Numbered from the stretch's first letter, positions 23,002 to 29,643 are shown. The stretch: DNA of 32,975 bases from Paenibacillus jilunlii (GCF_900102965.1 NZ_FNGM01000034.1:1-32975), one strand, 5' to 3'. Notes: a model not told the origin generated them from the letters alone. Translations and numbers: made by a program.

Positions 23002-23734
23002 TGTTTCCGCCTCCCACTGCGATTAATGTGTAATCCTTGTATCGTTCATCGTTTAAAAATGTCTTCGGATGCTTGATGTATTGCTGCTCCGTTTGCTTGT
23101 TCTCGCAGTCAGTAGCGTAATTTGTAGCACATTTAATAATGAGTTCTGGGGTTTCGCCATTTTTGATTACCTTTGTCCAAGTTTTGAAGGCTTCTACTTT
23201 TCCAAGTTTCCGTGGATACACATTCCAGAATTCATCGAATTCGGGGGTATATGTTTTAATAGATTCCTTTTTAACCTTGTTATCTTTGTTTACCTTCTTA
23301 TTATTGTTCCCCGACTGTTCCGCTGCTGTTCCTCCACTGTTCCCCGACTGTTCCAAGTTATGTTCCAAGTTATGTTTTCGGTAACTTTCAAAACCTTGGT
23401 ATTGCTCGTAATTTACTACCGTGAATACTGTTCCAAGTTCATGTATTCTCGTGCGTATCCTCTGCGACTGTTCTAACCTCTTAATGCAACGGCTTATCAC
23501 AGAAACTGAGTAAGTTTTGATTTGTCGGTTCTCGATGTATTCCAAGTCGCTTTGCAATTTTCGTATGGATCTACACCACTCCCCACGTTGCAAAAACAAG
23601 TCTTCGGATTGCTTGTACCCTTCTTCTGCATATATCGCATTACCATATATCAGGAAGAATAACCGGAAATCTACGATGTTTTTCCATATCGGATTTTCGA
23701 AAACCTCCCGGCTCGTTTGGAATGCACCTGCCAT
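22853..23734 (-). CDS. Replication initiator (winged-helix, DnaD/O-like)
   Basis: 293 residues. N-terminal winged helix (FENPIWKNIVDFRLFFLIYG through YSVSVISRCIKRLEQ), a low-complexity linker of Asn/Gln/Ser/Lys (about 120-160), then a second domain with FDEFWNVYPRKLGKVEAFKTW and HPKTFLNDERYKDY, the usual layout of Firmicutes phage initiators paired with DnaC. The linker DNA carries an 11-bp-period repeat array that could be the origin. The C-terminal 50 residues overlap the DnaC-like gene in another frame. It should bind the origin and recruit the loader. Confidence 0.85.
   Translation of the reverse strand: MAGAFQTSREVFENPIWKNIVDFRLFFLIYGNAIYAEEGYKQSEDLFLQRGEWCRSIRKLQSDLEYIENRQIKTYSVSVISRCIKRLEQSQRIRTRIHELGTVFTVVNYEQYQGFESYRKHNLEHNLEQSGNSGGTAAEQSGNNNKKVNKDNKVKKESIKTYTPEFDEFWNVYPRKLGKVEAFKTWTKVIKNGETPELIIKCATNYATDCENKQTEQQYIKHPKTFLNDERYKDYTLIAVGGGNSGKYGAGYAGPSEASRKAASRGAENFIGSPGRESGLTTEEVQRRASNFD
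23305..23372. repeat. Iteron-like array, candidate replication origin
   Basis: TGTTCC occurs at 23305, 23316, 23327, 23338, 23349 and 23361, that is every 11-12 bases, so copies face nearly the same side of the helix. TGTTCCCCGACTGTTCC occurs twice and AAGTTATGTT twice. Another TGTTCCAAGTT is at 23429. AT-rich sequence follows at 23240-23304. Origins inside the initiator gene are known in lambda-like phages. Confidence 0.55.
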
Positions 23735-23737
23735 TGG

Positions 23738-23890
23738 CTACACCGCCCACTTTTTCAGGTACTCTTGCACCGCCTTATCTAGCAATTGCTGCATTGGAAT
23801 GCCGCGCTCTACGCAGAACATTTTCAGCCGCTTATGCTCGTTAGGATCAAGACGGTAGGGGATGTTTTTTAACTTCTTTGTGTCGTTCAT
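23738..23890 (-). CDS. Ribbon-helix-helix protein, likely autorepressor
   Basis: 50 residues: a short beta-strand (KLKNIPYRL), then DPNEHKRLKMFCVERG and MQQLLDKAVQEYLKKW, the strand-helix-helix order of Arc/CopG-type DNA-binding proteins. GGGAG before ATG 23890. Its promoter holds a perfect 16-bp palindrome between the -35 and -10 boxes, which suggests self-repression. It ends just before the initiator gene, so it may also control replication-gene expression. Confidence 0.7.
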   Translation of the reverse strand: MNDTKKLKNIPYRLDPNEHKRLKMFCVERGIPMQQLLDKAVQEYLKKWAV

Positions 23891-23913
23891 ATTCTCACTC
23901 CCTCATGTTCCTT

Positions 23914-23950
23914 TGACGTCATATTATCATGACTAGTCATGACGTGTCAA
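23914..23950. promoter_or_regulatory. Minus-strand promoter with palindromic operators
   Basis: Minus strand: TTGACA (23945-23950), 16-bp spacer, GATAAT (23923-23928). TCATGACTAGTCATGA (23927-23942) is a perfect palindrome filling the spacer. TGACGTCA (23914-23921) and TGACGTGTCA (23940-23949) repeat the TGAC/GTCA half-site. Likely binding sites for the RHH proteins on either side. Confidence 0.7.
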
Positions 23951-24012
23951 TACTTATCATTCTTTATTATTAACTGTATTTATGGTTATACTAAGTATGG
24001 AGGTGTAATGAC

Positions 24013-24168
24013 ATGTCACAACGTGTTCCATACGCAACAAAAATTGAAAAAGATTTAAAAGAAAAACTGATTAAACTTTCAGAGTTGAGCCGTATTCCTC
24101 AATCAAAACTTATGGATGAAGCTATTGAAGACTTGCTAAAAAAGCATGCTGCATTTTTCGAAAAATAG
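24013..24168 (+). CDS. Ribbon-helix-helix protein
   Basis: 51 residues: strand RVPYATKI, helix KDLKEKLIKLSELSR, turn IPQSK, helix LMDEAIEDLLKKH. GGAGG 9 bases before ATG 24013. Divergent from the RHH gene at 23738 and 12 bases upstream of the nuclease-RHH gene. It resembles small antitoxin-like or copy-control repressors. Confidence 0.7.
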   Translation: MSQRVPYATKIEKDLKEKLIKLSELSRIPQSKLMDEAIEDLLKKHAAFFEK

Positions 24169-24180
24169 GGGTGAATGAAA

Positions 24181-24669
24181 ATGTTCAAATTCACAATGGA
24201 AAACCAGTTGAAACAATTTATAATTGATAATTTCAACACATATTTCGACTTCGGATTGATTACTACAGAATACTCAGTTCGCGGCGGAAGAATTGATATA
24301 TTAGGTGAAGACGATGAAACAATTTACATTATTGAAATCAAAAGAGATTTTGTAACATCAGATACCATTGTGCAATTACAGCGTTATTTGGACACCTATA
24401 AATCAGATAAAAAGTTGATTGGTATTGCCGTTGCTCCTAAAATTGATAACTCTGTAGATTTAACTAACGTTCCAGAAAACATATGGGTCAATATTCTTCC
24501 TGATGTTGAATATGTTCCGAATCCAGATAGTAAGGTTAAAGTTTCCGTAACGCTTGATCTTGACGTAGCAGCATATATTAGTGAATTGGCTGAGAAGGAT
24601 GACCGATCCGTTAGCTCGATGATAAATGTCATCCTTCGCAACCATATGAAGGATAGCAAGGAAGACTAA
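24181..24669 (+). CDS. NucS/DUF91-like nuclease domain fused to a ribbon-helix-helix domain
   Basis: 162 residues from ATG 24181 (GGGG is 9 bases upstream; ATG 24175 is too close). Residues 30-80 carry a PD-(D/E)XK nuclease core like that of NucS: GGRIDILGED with Asp39, YIIEIKRDF with Glu52 and Lys54, Gln65, then KLIGIAVAPKI. Residues about 117-160 form an RHH DNA-binding unit (KVKVSVTLDLDVAAYISELA, then SSMINVILRNHM). The RHH part may target the nuclease to specific DNA. Convergent with the next minus-strand gene, stops overlapping. Could be anti-phage, anti-plasmid or a regulated phage nuclease. Confidence 0.65.
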   Translation: MFKFTMENQLKQFIIDNFNTYFDFGLITTEYSVRGGRIDILGEDDETIYIIEIKRDFVTSDTIVQLQRYLDTYKSDKKLIGIAVAPKIDNSVDLTNVPENIWVNILPDVEYVPNPDSKVKVSVTLDLDVAAYISELAEKDDRSVSSMINVILRNHMKDSKED

Positions 24670-24851
24670 GCGCTCTTTAACTGCTGCAGCTCAGCCTCCA
24701 GGGCCTGAATCCTCTCTTTCGAGAACTCGACCATGTGAAGGTATTGCTCCCTATTTGCCACTGTGCGGGATTCGTTCAAGCGTCCTTCGTAGATAGGGAG
24801 CCAACTCTTCCAGTCTTCTAATTCGCTTTTGAGTTGCTCTTGTCTGGTCAT
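24666..24851 (-). CDS. Small coiled-coil protein
   Basis: 61 residues: MTRQEQLKSELEDWKSWLPI, then a helix ending ERIQALEAELQQLK. Its stop overlaps the convergent nuclease-RHH stop. ATG 24851 overlaps the preceding stop. Function unknown. Confidence 0.65.
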   Translation of the reverse strand: MTRQEQLKSELEDWKSWLPIYEGRLNESRTVANREQYLHMVEFSKERIQALEAELQQLKSA

Positions 24852-25063
24852 AAGTTCACCACCCCGAATAAATCAACTTGTCCCTCGTAGTCCTCTGCAT
24901 CAACGATGTACTCACGCTCCAGCCAGCCTGCCGGGGCGTTTTTGCCGTAGTGGAAGAATTGCTGTTCTACAGGCGCACCCGGAATCCGGCAGGGATTCGC
25001 TGCGGCGGCTGTCTCTGTCCATACCCAAAATGTTTTTGCGGTAACGCGGGGGCCACTGGTCAT
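24848..25063 (-). CDS. Small protein of unknown function
   Basis: 71 residues with TAKTFWVWTETAAAANPCRI, then HYGKNAPAGWLEREYIVDAE and an acidic end. Overlaps both neighbours by 4 bases, a sign of tight translational coupling. No domain recognised. Confidence 0.6.
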   Translation of the reverse strand: MTSGPRVTAKTFWVWTETAAAANPCRIPGAPVEQQFFHYGKNAPAGWLEREYIVDAEDYEGQVDLFGVVNL

Positions 25064-25278
25064 GCGCTCACCCCTTTCTGCTTCCGCCGCGCCCGGACCT
25101 CGTCTTTCAACACATCAGCGATGCGGAGTAGCTTTTCACCTGTGTTACATTCGGTGTTACAGTGCTTTTGCAGCCGGTTATAGGATGGATTGGCCCATTT
25201 CTTGTCATTGCGTGTGGTACAGGTTTTGCATACTTTTAGGTAAGCGTCCATTTCTTTAAGTGCTTCTTTCCTCTCCAT
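25060..25278 (-). CDS. Small zinc-finger protein (zf-C2HCIx2C-like)
   Basis: 72 residues: helix MERKEALKEMDAYL, then CKTC, about 20 residues, HCNTEC and NTGEKLLRIADVL. The Cys spacing and the CNxGxKL ending resemble the small zinc-finger family PF10782 of Firmicutes phages. Overlaps the preceding gene. Function unknown. Confidence 0.65.
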   Translation of the reverse strand: MERKEALKEMDAYLKVCKTCTTRNDKKWANPSYNRLQKHCNTECNTGEKLLRIADVLKDEVRARRKQKGVSA

Positions 25279-25498
25279 TTCGCGCCTCTTTCAGTAGATT
25301 TTTTATAAGTTCAGCCTGATGGTCATCAAATGTGAATAGCACACGGTACTCAGATCCTCTTAGAGAGCGTTTCAGCGTACGTTCGATAGATTCAACGGAC
25401 CTAAGGAAACGTGCATCAGCGAGACGTTTGTCTTCGTCTGCGTAGATGTTGTGAATTTGAGATTTCAAGTCCAAGAATTGTTCCCAAAGTTTCATCAT
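25256..25498 (-). CDS. Small helical protein
   Basis: 80 residues, mostly helix: KLWEQFLDLKSQIHNIYADE and FLRSVESIERTLKRSL, then a strand-like YRVLFTFDDHQ and a final helix. GGAGG before ATG 25498, which overlaps the HNH stop. Function unknown. Confidence 0.65.
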   Translation of the reverse strand: MMKLWEQFLDLKSQIHNIYADEDKRLADARFLRSVESIERTLKRSLRGSEYRVLFTFDDHQAELIKNLLKEARNGEERST

Positions 25499-25911
25499 GC
25501 TTCCTCCTTATAGGACCAGTAGTTTTTACCATTTCCTTCGCTATAGTAGAGCCGTAACATTGCGCCGTATTGTTTCTTCCATGTGCGTCCGGCGAATTCG
25601 TTATCGCACCAATCATGACATGTGCCTTTGAAGCCGTGAGTACCGCATAGGTTCATGATGTTGGCCGGATCGTAACCCGGACCCATATGTGCTGCTTCGA
25701 CAATATGCCCCTTGCTGAGATTCTTCGATGTACCGCAGCGCTCACAGACCGCTACGTCCGTTCCCATAAGCTCCATAGAGCGCCTGTTCACCTCTGCCCT
25801 AACCTCGCCAGTAACTTTGGTGATCGCGCCTCTCAGGCGGTTGTGTCGCTTGTGGTGATCAAGTATGCCCTCACGCCATGGGGCTACCTTCTTCTTTGGC
25901 TTCTTTCGCAT
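25495..25911 (-). CDS. HNH-type endonuclease-like protein
   Basis: 138 residues from ATG 25911 (AGGTG upstream; GTG 25917 is an alternative). Core: CERCGTSKNLSKGHIVEAAH, then DPANIMNLCGTHG and TCHDWCDNEF, giving zinc-binding cysteines and an HNH-like H...N...H order. N-terminus is basic (RKKPKKKVAPW). It may nick or cut DNA during recombination or replication, fitting its place next to ERF. It is not beside terminase, so a direct packaging role is less likely. Confidence 0.75.
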   Translation of the reverse strand: MRKKPKKKVAPWREGILDHHKRHNRLRGAITKVTGEVRAEVNRRSMELMGTDVAVCERCGTSKNLSKGHIVEAAHMGPGYDPANIMNLCGTHGFKGTCHDWCDNEFAGRTWKKQYGAMLRLYYSEGNGKNYWSYKEEA

Positions 25912-25920
25912 GGTCACACC

Positions 25921-26574
25921 TCACATCGAATTTAGTTTATTGATGAACACACGGGCCTCTGAACTGGTTAACTCCTTTATGCTTTCCCTACCAGGAATTG
26001 CCGATATCATGGCTCTGAAATCATCCTCAGGTATTCCTTTTTCACTTTTGATCTTATGGCAGTATCTAATCTGAGCATCGCTGATAAGTGCTGCTGGACC
26101 AGATGATGTTGATTGGGTATTTGTATTGGCTGGTGGATTGGAAGCCCTTGGTGGGGCTGCTGGTGGCTGTGCAGGCGCATTAGAAGATTGCTCGCCGTCA
26201 TCATCCTCCCCGGTATTCAGTGAAAGCATGGCAGAGAGACTATACCTCCGCGCATACGTGGTGCAGCTGCCAATGCCCTGTGGATCATTTTTCACAGGCT
26301 TCATAGTGAGTGGTTCAGACTCTATCCACTCCCCGGATTCATGTACAAGCATGGTTCGAAGGGTATATTTCTCCCCATCTCCACCTGGGAACTGCATTAC
26401 CACAAGCCCATGTTTTGCAAGGATAGGCCGTACCTCATTTACAATGGTGTCCAATGTGGCGTATGCGTTCTTGAAGTGCGGGTTACTCGCGTCTTTTTCG
26501 ATGATTTTCACTTCAAGGTTAAACGCAACCAGCGCTTTTGCTAGATTTACAATGGATTCACTCTTGTTGCACAT
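25921..26574 (-). CDS. erf: ERF-family single-strand annealing protein
   Basis: 217 residues from ATG 26574 (GGGG about 9 bases upstream). ERF core: NPHFKNAYATLDTIVNEVRP, LAKHGLVVMQFP, and the signature GIGSCTTYARRYSLSAMLSL followed by GEDDDGE. A Pro/Ala/Ser/Asn-rich linker (about 137-170) joins a C-terminal helical domain. It anneals complementary single strands in phage recombination and concatemer formation. Overlaps the preceding gene by 17 bases. Confidence 0.92.
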   Translation of the reverse strand: MCNKSESIVNLAKALVAFNLEVKIIEKDASNPHFKNAYATLDTIVNEVRPILAKHGLVVMQFPGGDGEKYTLRTMLVHESGEWIESEPLTMKPVKNDPQGIGSCTTYARRYSLSAMLSLNTGEDDDGEQSSNAPAQPPAAPPRASNPPANTNTQSTSSGPAALISDAQIRYCHKIKSEKGIPEDDFRAMISAIPGRESIKELTSSEARVFINKLNSM

Positions 26575-26800
26575 TCGTATCAACCCCTATCAATTCGTAT
26601 GTGATGTGCACCCGCTGAGCAGTGTAATCAAGTGGATTCGGCGGGGCATAGCTGTTGTGATTCAAAAAATCATATAGAGACTCTTCATCGCTCCACTTAG
26701 TGACTTTCATAAAATCAAATGTTTGGTTACCTGCAACATCAATGAAATATCCATCCTTGTGGCGAATGATGTACTTTGTGCGTTCATCACGGGTCTTCAT
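26558..26800 (-). CDS. Small protein of unknown function
   Basis: 80 residues: MKTRDERTKYIIRHKDGYFI, then FDFMKVTKWSDEESLYDFLN. The strand-rich start and DxESLYDFL pattern resemble small early proteins of Firmicutes phages (DUF2483-like, uncertain). ATG 26800 overlaps the preceding stop. Confidence 0.6.
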   Translation of the reverse strand: MKTRDERTKYIIRHKDGYFIDVAGNQTFDFMKVTKWSDEESLYDFLNHNSYAPPNPLDYTAQRVHITYELIGVDTNVQQE

Positions 26801-26922
26801 CTGCGTGAATCCTCGTAATGTGCTATATAGTCATTGGCCTGCGCCAACTGTCGCGCTAAATCCTCGTTCTCGGATTTGAGTTGTTGGTTTTCGTCGCGTA
26901 ACTGTTCCCAACTTTCAGGCAT
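26797..26922 (-). CDS. Small coiled-coil protein
   Basis: 41 residues, MPESWEQLRDENQQLKSENE followed by more heptad helix. AGGAGGAATGGAAC before ATG 26922. Its stop overlaps the next start (ATGA). A short dimerising helix; function unknown. Confidence 0.6.
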   Translation of the reverse strand: MPESWEQLRDENQQLKSENEDLARQLAQANDYIAHYEDSRR

Positions 26923-26965
26923 GTTCCATTCCTCCTAAAGTTTTGGTATACTGTGATTGAATATT

Positions 26966-27118
26966 TTAATATGCGACTTTCAACGGGCTGCCCTGCATGG
27001 CGGCCTGTTCTCGTCTCCACACCCTTGCGTAGTTCTTAAAGCACGTCATCACCCAACGCCTGTCCTTCGGTTTCAACTTCGCCATTTCCAGGTAAAACGT
27101 CCGGTCTTGCGGTATCAT
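26966..27118 (-). CDS. Small basic protein
   Basis: 50 residues: MIPQDRTFYLEMAKLKPKDR, then WVMTCFKNYARVWRREQAAM. Helical and basic. ATG 27118 overlaps the preceding stop (TATGA). Similar short helical proteins occur near phage recombination genes; function unknown. Confidence 0.6.
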   Translation of the reverse strand: MIPQDRTFYLEMAKLKPKDRRWVMTCFKNYARVWRREQAAMQGSPLKVAY

Positions 27119-27342
27119 ACCTTTCCCATCTCTATCAACACCGCCGCATGTTCCTTTACTTCCTGAACATATTCCATCATTTCCTGAGCAAGATTCTCCA
27201 TATCTTCGAGGTTCATGTGAGTTTCCATTTTGATATCACCCTTGTCGATACTCAATGTGAATATCTCCATTTTCGGATGATTATTGTAATTATTAGCTGC
27301 TGCTGATTTACCGCCCATTGTGAACAAATATTTAACTTCCAT
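27115..27342 (-). CDS. Small protein of unknown function
   Basis: 75 residues: a strand-rich first half (MEIFTLSIDKGDIKM) and a helical acidic second half (LEDMENLAQEMMEYVQEVKE). AAAGGAGAGAG before ATG 27342. The 43-base gap upstream is AT-rich and may hold a promoter. No family recognised. Confidence 0.65.
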   Translation of the reverse strand: MEVKYLFTMGGKSAAANNYNNHPKMEIFTLSIDKGDIKMETHMNLEDMENLAQEMMEYVQEVKEHAAVLIEMGKV

Positions 27343-27385
27343 TTCACTCTCTCCTTTATAATGTGATATAATGTCGGCTACCGTT

Positions 27386-27589
27386 CTAAGCAGATTCTTT
27401 CAGCTCTCTTTCACTCGTTTTTGCTTCATGCTCTTCCCATGTCATTACTTCCTTAGCGCGAAATCCCTTCTCATGAAGACGAATAAAGAGGCTGTCTAGA
27501 TCAACCGCAGACCATGATAGTAGATGTCCGCATTCTGTCTCGATGTACCACTCTATACTAGGTGGCGGCGGTGGGTACTTAACTTGCAT
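27386..27589 (-). CDS. Small protein of unknown function
   Basis: 67 residues from ATG 27589 (GGGAGGG 7 bases upstream; the frame is open to 27616). MQVKYPPPPPSIEWYIETEC, then DLDSLFIRLHEKGFRAKEV, a small alpha/beta pattern. Overlaps the preceding gene by 11 bases. Confidence 0.65.
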   Translation of the reverse strand: MQVKYPPPPPSIEWYIETECGHLLSWSAVDLDSLFIRLHEKGFRAKEVMTWEEHEAKTSERELKESA

Positions 27590-27833
27590 CGTCAAACCCT
27601 CCCAGCTGCCGTACAAACGGCTTGATGGTACTTGTCATGGCTTCATCCTTGCAGGCTGTGCAATGGGGTTGTAGCGTTTCGTAGACTTCCCATTCGGCTT
27701 CTCGTTCACCGCATCCGCACATTGGTGTGTAGGAACGGTATGGGCTTGGCTTGGGCTTGTCCGCTGGCTTGTGATACCGCTTGTGCGTCTCAATCAATGT
27801 GAACTTGTTTATATCCTCGCGTCTTTTAGCCAA
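27579..27833 (-). CDS. Small zinc-ribbon protein with TTG start
   Basis: 84 residues. TTG 27833 has GGGGGAG 8 bases upstream, and no ATG fits near it. Basic, Pro-rich N-terminus, then CGCGEREAEWEVYETLQPHC and a following CTAC-like knuckle (TACKDE), a likely zinc ribbon. It starts within the last codons of the previous gene. Confidence 0.6.
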   Translation of the reverse strand: MAKRREDINKFTLIETHKRYHKPADKPKPSPYRSYTPMCGCGEREAEWEVYETLQPHCTACKDEAMTSTIKPFVRQLGGFDDAS

Positions 27834-27969
27834 CTTTCTTCTCCCCCTTCATATGTGCCTCCATCAGCTGCTCTCTGTACTTCTTGTTCATCCGCGCCAG
27901 TCTTACGTGCAATTTGTACCATGCTTGTGGTGATAATCCAGGGTTTACGCCTTGTGGTTGTACTTTCAT
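27826..27969 (-). CDS. Small basic protein
   Basis: 47 residues: MKVQPQGVNPGLSPQAWYKL, then RLARMNKKYREQLMEAHMKG. AAGGAGG before ATG 27969. An in-frame ATG 33 bases upstream would include that site and is unlikely. It ends overlapping the TTG-started gene. Function unknown. Confidence 0.6.
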   Translation of the reverse strand: MKVQPQGVNPGLSPQAWYKLHVRLARMNKKYREQLMEAHMKGEKKVG

Positions 27970-28039
27970 GCTGTAACCTCCTTGGGAATAAATTCCTTTC
28001 ATAGTGAAACTATTTTTGTTAGATTAGTGAGAGCGGTTA

Positions 28040-28801
28040 TCAAGCAGCGGTCAAAAACTTATTAATGAAGTAAATTTGGCCTTTTCCAGTTACCTTAGTG
28101 GTGTAAGTCAGCTTGATTGTTCCGTCTGAACTTCCTCGGTGACCAGTCTTGATTTCAAACAGTCCCATTTCCATTGATCGTTGTGTAGGTCGGTTATACT
28201 CTGTACCGGACTTGATAAGGTATCCTTCTTCGCGTAGCCATCTGTACAGCCGATGCTCACCGATCTCTACGCCTTTTTGTCTCAGTAGCTTTGCGAGATC
28301 AGCAACCAGGATGGAATCTTTAGAGATTTCTACAGATTCGGCAAAGTGAACTTTTGGTTTGTCGGATTCTATCTTTTGTTCGAGAAACTTATTTTTCTCT
28401 TGCTCGTCTTTAATCTTGTTTGCTAATTGGATAAGAAAGTCTGGTGATGTGATTGCTTGTTCAATGGTTTGTGGTGTCATGTAAGCTCCGTGTTTACGGA
28501 TGCTTGGTATTACTTCGTGCGTGATCCAACGTTTGAATTGTTTGGCTTCTGGTTTGCGGCTGCCGAGAATTAGGGAGTATAGGCCAGGTTCGTTGACAAT
28601 CACTACTGTGGGGTTTCCACGATTACCCTCATTTAAAATGATGGTATTCTTTTCATCTTCATCTAGTCTTGATATTGCTTGACTCGGATTGCCTACTTCC
28701 AGAACATCACAAACATCTTTTGCAATGAACCACGGTTCTCCATCAATTACAGTGCTGCGAACTTGCTGTTGTCCGTAAATGAAATTTTGTAGCTGGTTCA
28801 T
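28040..28801 (-). CDS. ant: Phage antirepressor (BRO-N plus ANT domains)
   Basis: 253 residues. BRO-N domain: RSTVIDGEPWFIAKDVCDVL, NEPGLYSLILGSRKPEAKQF and WITHEVIPSIRKHG (residues to about 107). C-terminal ANT domain: VADLAKLLRQKGVEIG, LYRWLREEGYLI and GQIYFINKFL. AAGGAG before ATG 28801. In phages such proteins bind and disable the lysogenic repressor. It is the second gene of the early leftward transcript, right after the Cro-like gene. Confidence 0.92.
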   Translation of the reverse strand: MNQLQNFIYGQQQVRSTVIDGEPWFIAKDVCDVLEVGNPSQAISRLDEDEKNTIILNEGNRGNPTVVIVNEPGLYSLILGSRKPEAKQFKRWITHEVIPSIRKHGAYMTPQTIEQAITSPDFLIQLANKIKDEQEKNKFLEQKIESDKPKVHFAESVEISKDSILVADLAKLLRQKGVEIGEHRLYRWLREEGYLIKSGTEYNRPTQRSMEMGLFEIKTGHRGSSDGTIKLTYTTKVTGKGQIYFINKFLTAA

Positions 28802-28814
28802 ACATAATCACTCC

Positions 28815-29042
28815 TTAGGCTGATTTTTTACTTTTTTGACGACTTACTCGTCCTTGTTGGGCAAAAAAAAGAGACATTTCGAATCCTAGTACATCCGCAA
28901 TACTTTTTGCTGTGGACCCACCAGCATTTGCAGTACCACGTTCAATGTCAGCATAGTAACTACGAGATATTCCACTCATCTCAGCAACTTGAAATTGTGT
29001 TAAACCCTTTGACAATCTAATTTGTTTTAACCAGTGACGCAT
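28815..29042 (-). CDS. Cro-like HTH repressor
   Basis: 75 residues with an XRE helix-turn-helix: LKQIRLSKGLTQFQVAEMSG, ISRSYYADIERGTA (residues about 4-60), then a basic tail. AAAGGAG before ATG 29042. First gene leftward from the switch promoter and divergent from the CI-like gene, the usual place for Cro. Confidence 0.88.
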   Translation of the reverse strand: MRHWLKQIRLSKGLTQFQVAEMSGISRSYYADIERGTANAGGSTAKSIADVLGFEMSLFFAQQGRVSRQKSKKSA

Positions 29043-29058
29043 ATCGATTCTCCTTTCT

Positions 29059-29073
29059 GACGAGTATCTCGTC
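29059..29073. promoter_or_regulatory. Operator O1
   Basis: GACGAG-TAT-CTCGTC, a perfect palindrome, downstream of the -10 box of the leftward promoter and 17 bases before the Cro-like start. Same consensus as O2 and O3. Confidence 0.8.
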
Positions 29074-29088
29074 GTTGTCGATGTTATA

Positions 29089-29117
29089 AGTATATGACGA
29101 GTTTGTCGTCATGTCAA
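29089..29117 (-). promoter_or_regulatory. Early leftward promoter with operator O2 in its spacer
   Basis: TTGACA (29112-29117), exact 17-bp spacer, TATACT (29089-29094), close to the sigma-A consensus. O2, GACGAG-TTT-GTCGTC (29096-29110), fills the spacer, so a bound repressor would block polymerase. Drives the Cro-like, antirepressor and downstream early genes. Confidence 0.9.
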
Positions 29118-29162
29118 CACATAAATACTATTATCTAGTCAAAAGTTCTGATTTTGTTTAAT

Positions 29163-29185
29163 GTCGAGTATTTCGTCATTATAAT
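29163..29185 (+). promoter_or_regulatory. Repressor promoter with operator O3
   Basis: TATAAT at 29180-29185 precedes the CI-like gene; TTGTTT at 29154-29159 is a poor, 20-bp-spaced -35. O3, GTCGAG-TAT-TTCGTC (29163-29177), lies just upstream of the -10, consistent with negative control of the repressor gene. Confidence 0.65.
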
Positions 29186-29207
29186 GATAAATGAAGGAGG
29201 AATTCAC

Positions 29208-29570
29208 TTGTTCTCAATTAGATTGAAAGAGCTAAGAAAGAAAAAAGGACTAACACAAAAAGAGGCAGCTTTGCAACTATCTATTCCTAGAACAACATAT
29301 TCAGGATATGAACGAGGAACATCCGAACCTGATTTCAATACTTTAAATAAGTTAGCTAGGTTTTATGAAGTTGATTCAAATTGGCTTTTAGGGGATAAAA
29401 AAGAGAGCGAATACACGCTCCCTGAAGAAATTATGGTTCGTATCATTAAAGAGGCCGAAGAAGAATTCAAGGTTAGTTTACGGGACGATCCTGTTGTTGA
29501 ATCAGCTGTAAGGGAGTTAGTTCAGCATCTTGCAAAGATGAAAATGAGCGTGAATAAAAAAAATCAATGA
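29208..29570 (+). CDS. CI-like lysogenic repressor (short)
   Basis: 120 residues from TTG 29208 (GAAGGAGG 7 bases upstream; an ATG at 29154 lies upstream of the promoter). XRE helix-turn-helix FSIRLKELRKKKGLTQKEAA, TTYSGYERGTSEPD (residues 2-60), then an acidic helical C-terminal part. It lacks the LexA-like self-cleavage domain of lambda CI, so induction must work another way, probably through the antirepressor or the SOS-linked gene at 29757. Confidence 0.85.
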   Translation: MFSIRLKELRKKKGLTQKEAALQLSIPRTTYSGYERGTSEPDFNTLNKLARFYEVDSNWLLGDKKESEYTLPEEIMVRIIKEAEEEFKVSLRDDPVVESAVRELVQHLAKMKMSVNKKNQ

Positions 29571-29643
29571 TAGTGTCTTCGTCAATACGCATTCCTTTTA
29601 TCTCTATTATTTTACCAGCTAATTTTCTTGACAGTTCGTCCAT
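29473..29643 (-). CDS. Possible small protein antisense to the repressor end
   Basis: A 56-codon ORF, MDELSRKLAGKIIEIKGMRI onward, with AAGGAG 9 bases before ATG 29643. The first 24 codons lie in the intergenic space and the rest runs antisense over the last 98 bases of the repressor gene. The good start site argues for it; the overlap argues for caution. Confidence 0.35.
   Translation of the reverse strand: MDELSRKLAGKIIEIKGMRIDEDTIIDFFYSRSFSSLQDAELTPLQLIQQQDRPVN

Noticed and set aside
24829..25183. Plus-strand ORFs over the small early genes
   Set aside because: Shadows of tightly coupled minus-strand genes, with no ribosome sites.
26126..26677. 183-codon plus-strand ORF over the ERF gene
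   Set aside because: Antisense shadow; its low-complexity start mirrors the Pro/Ala linker of ERF.
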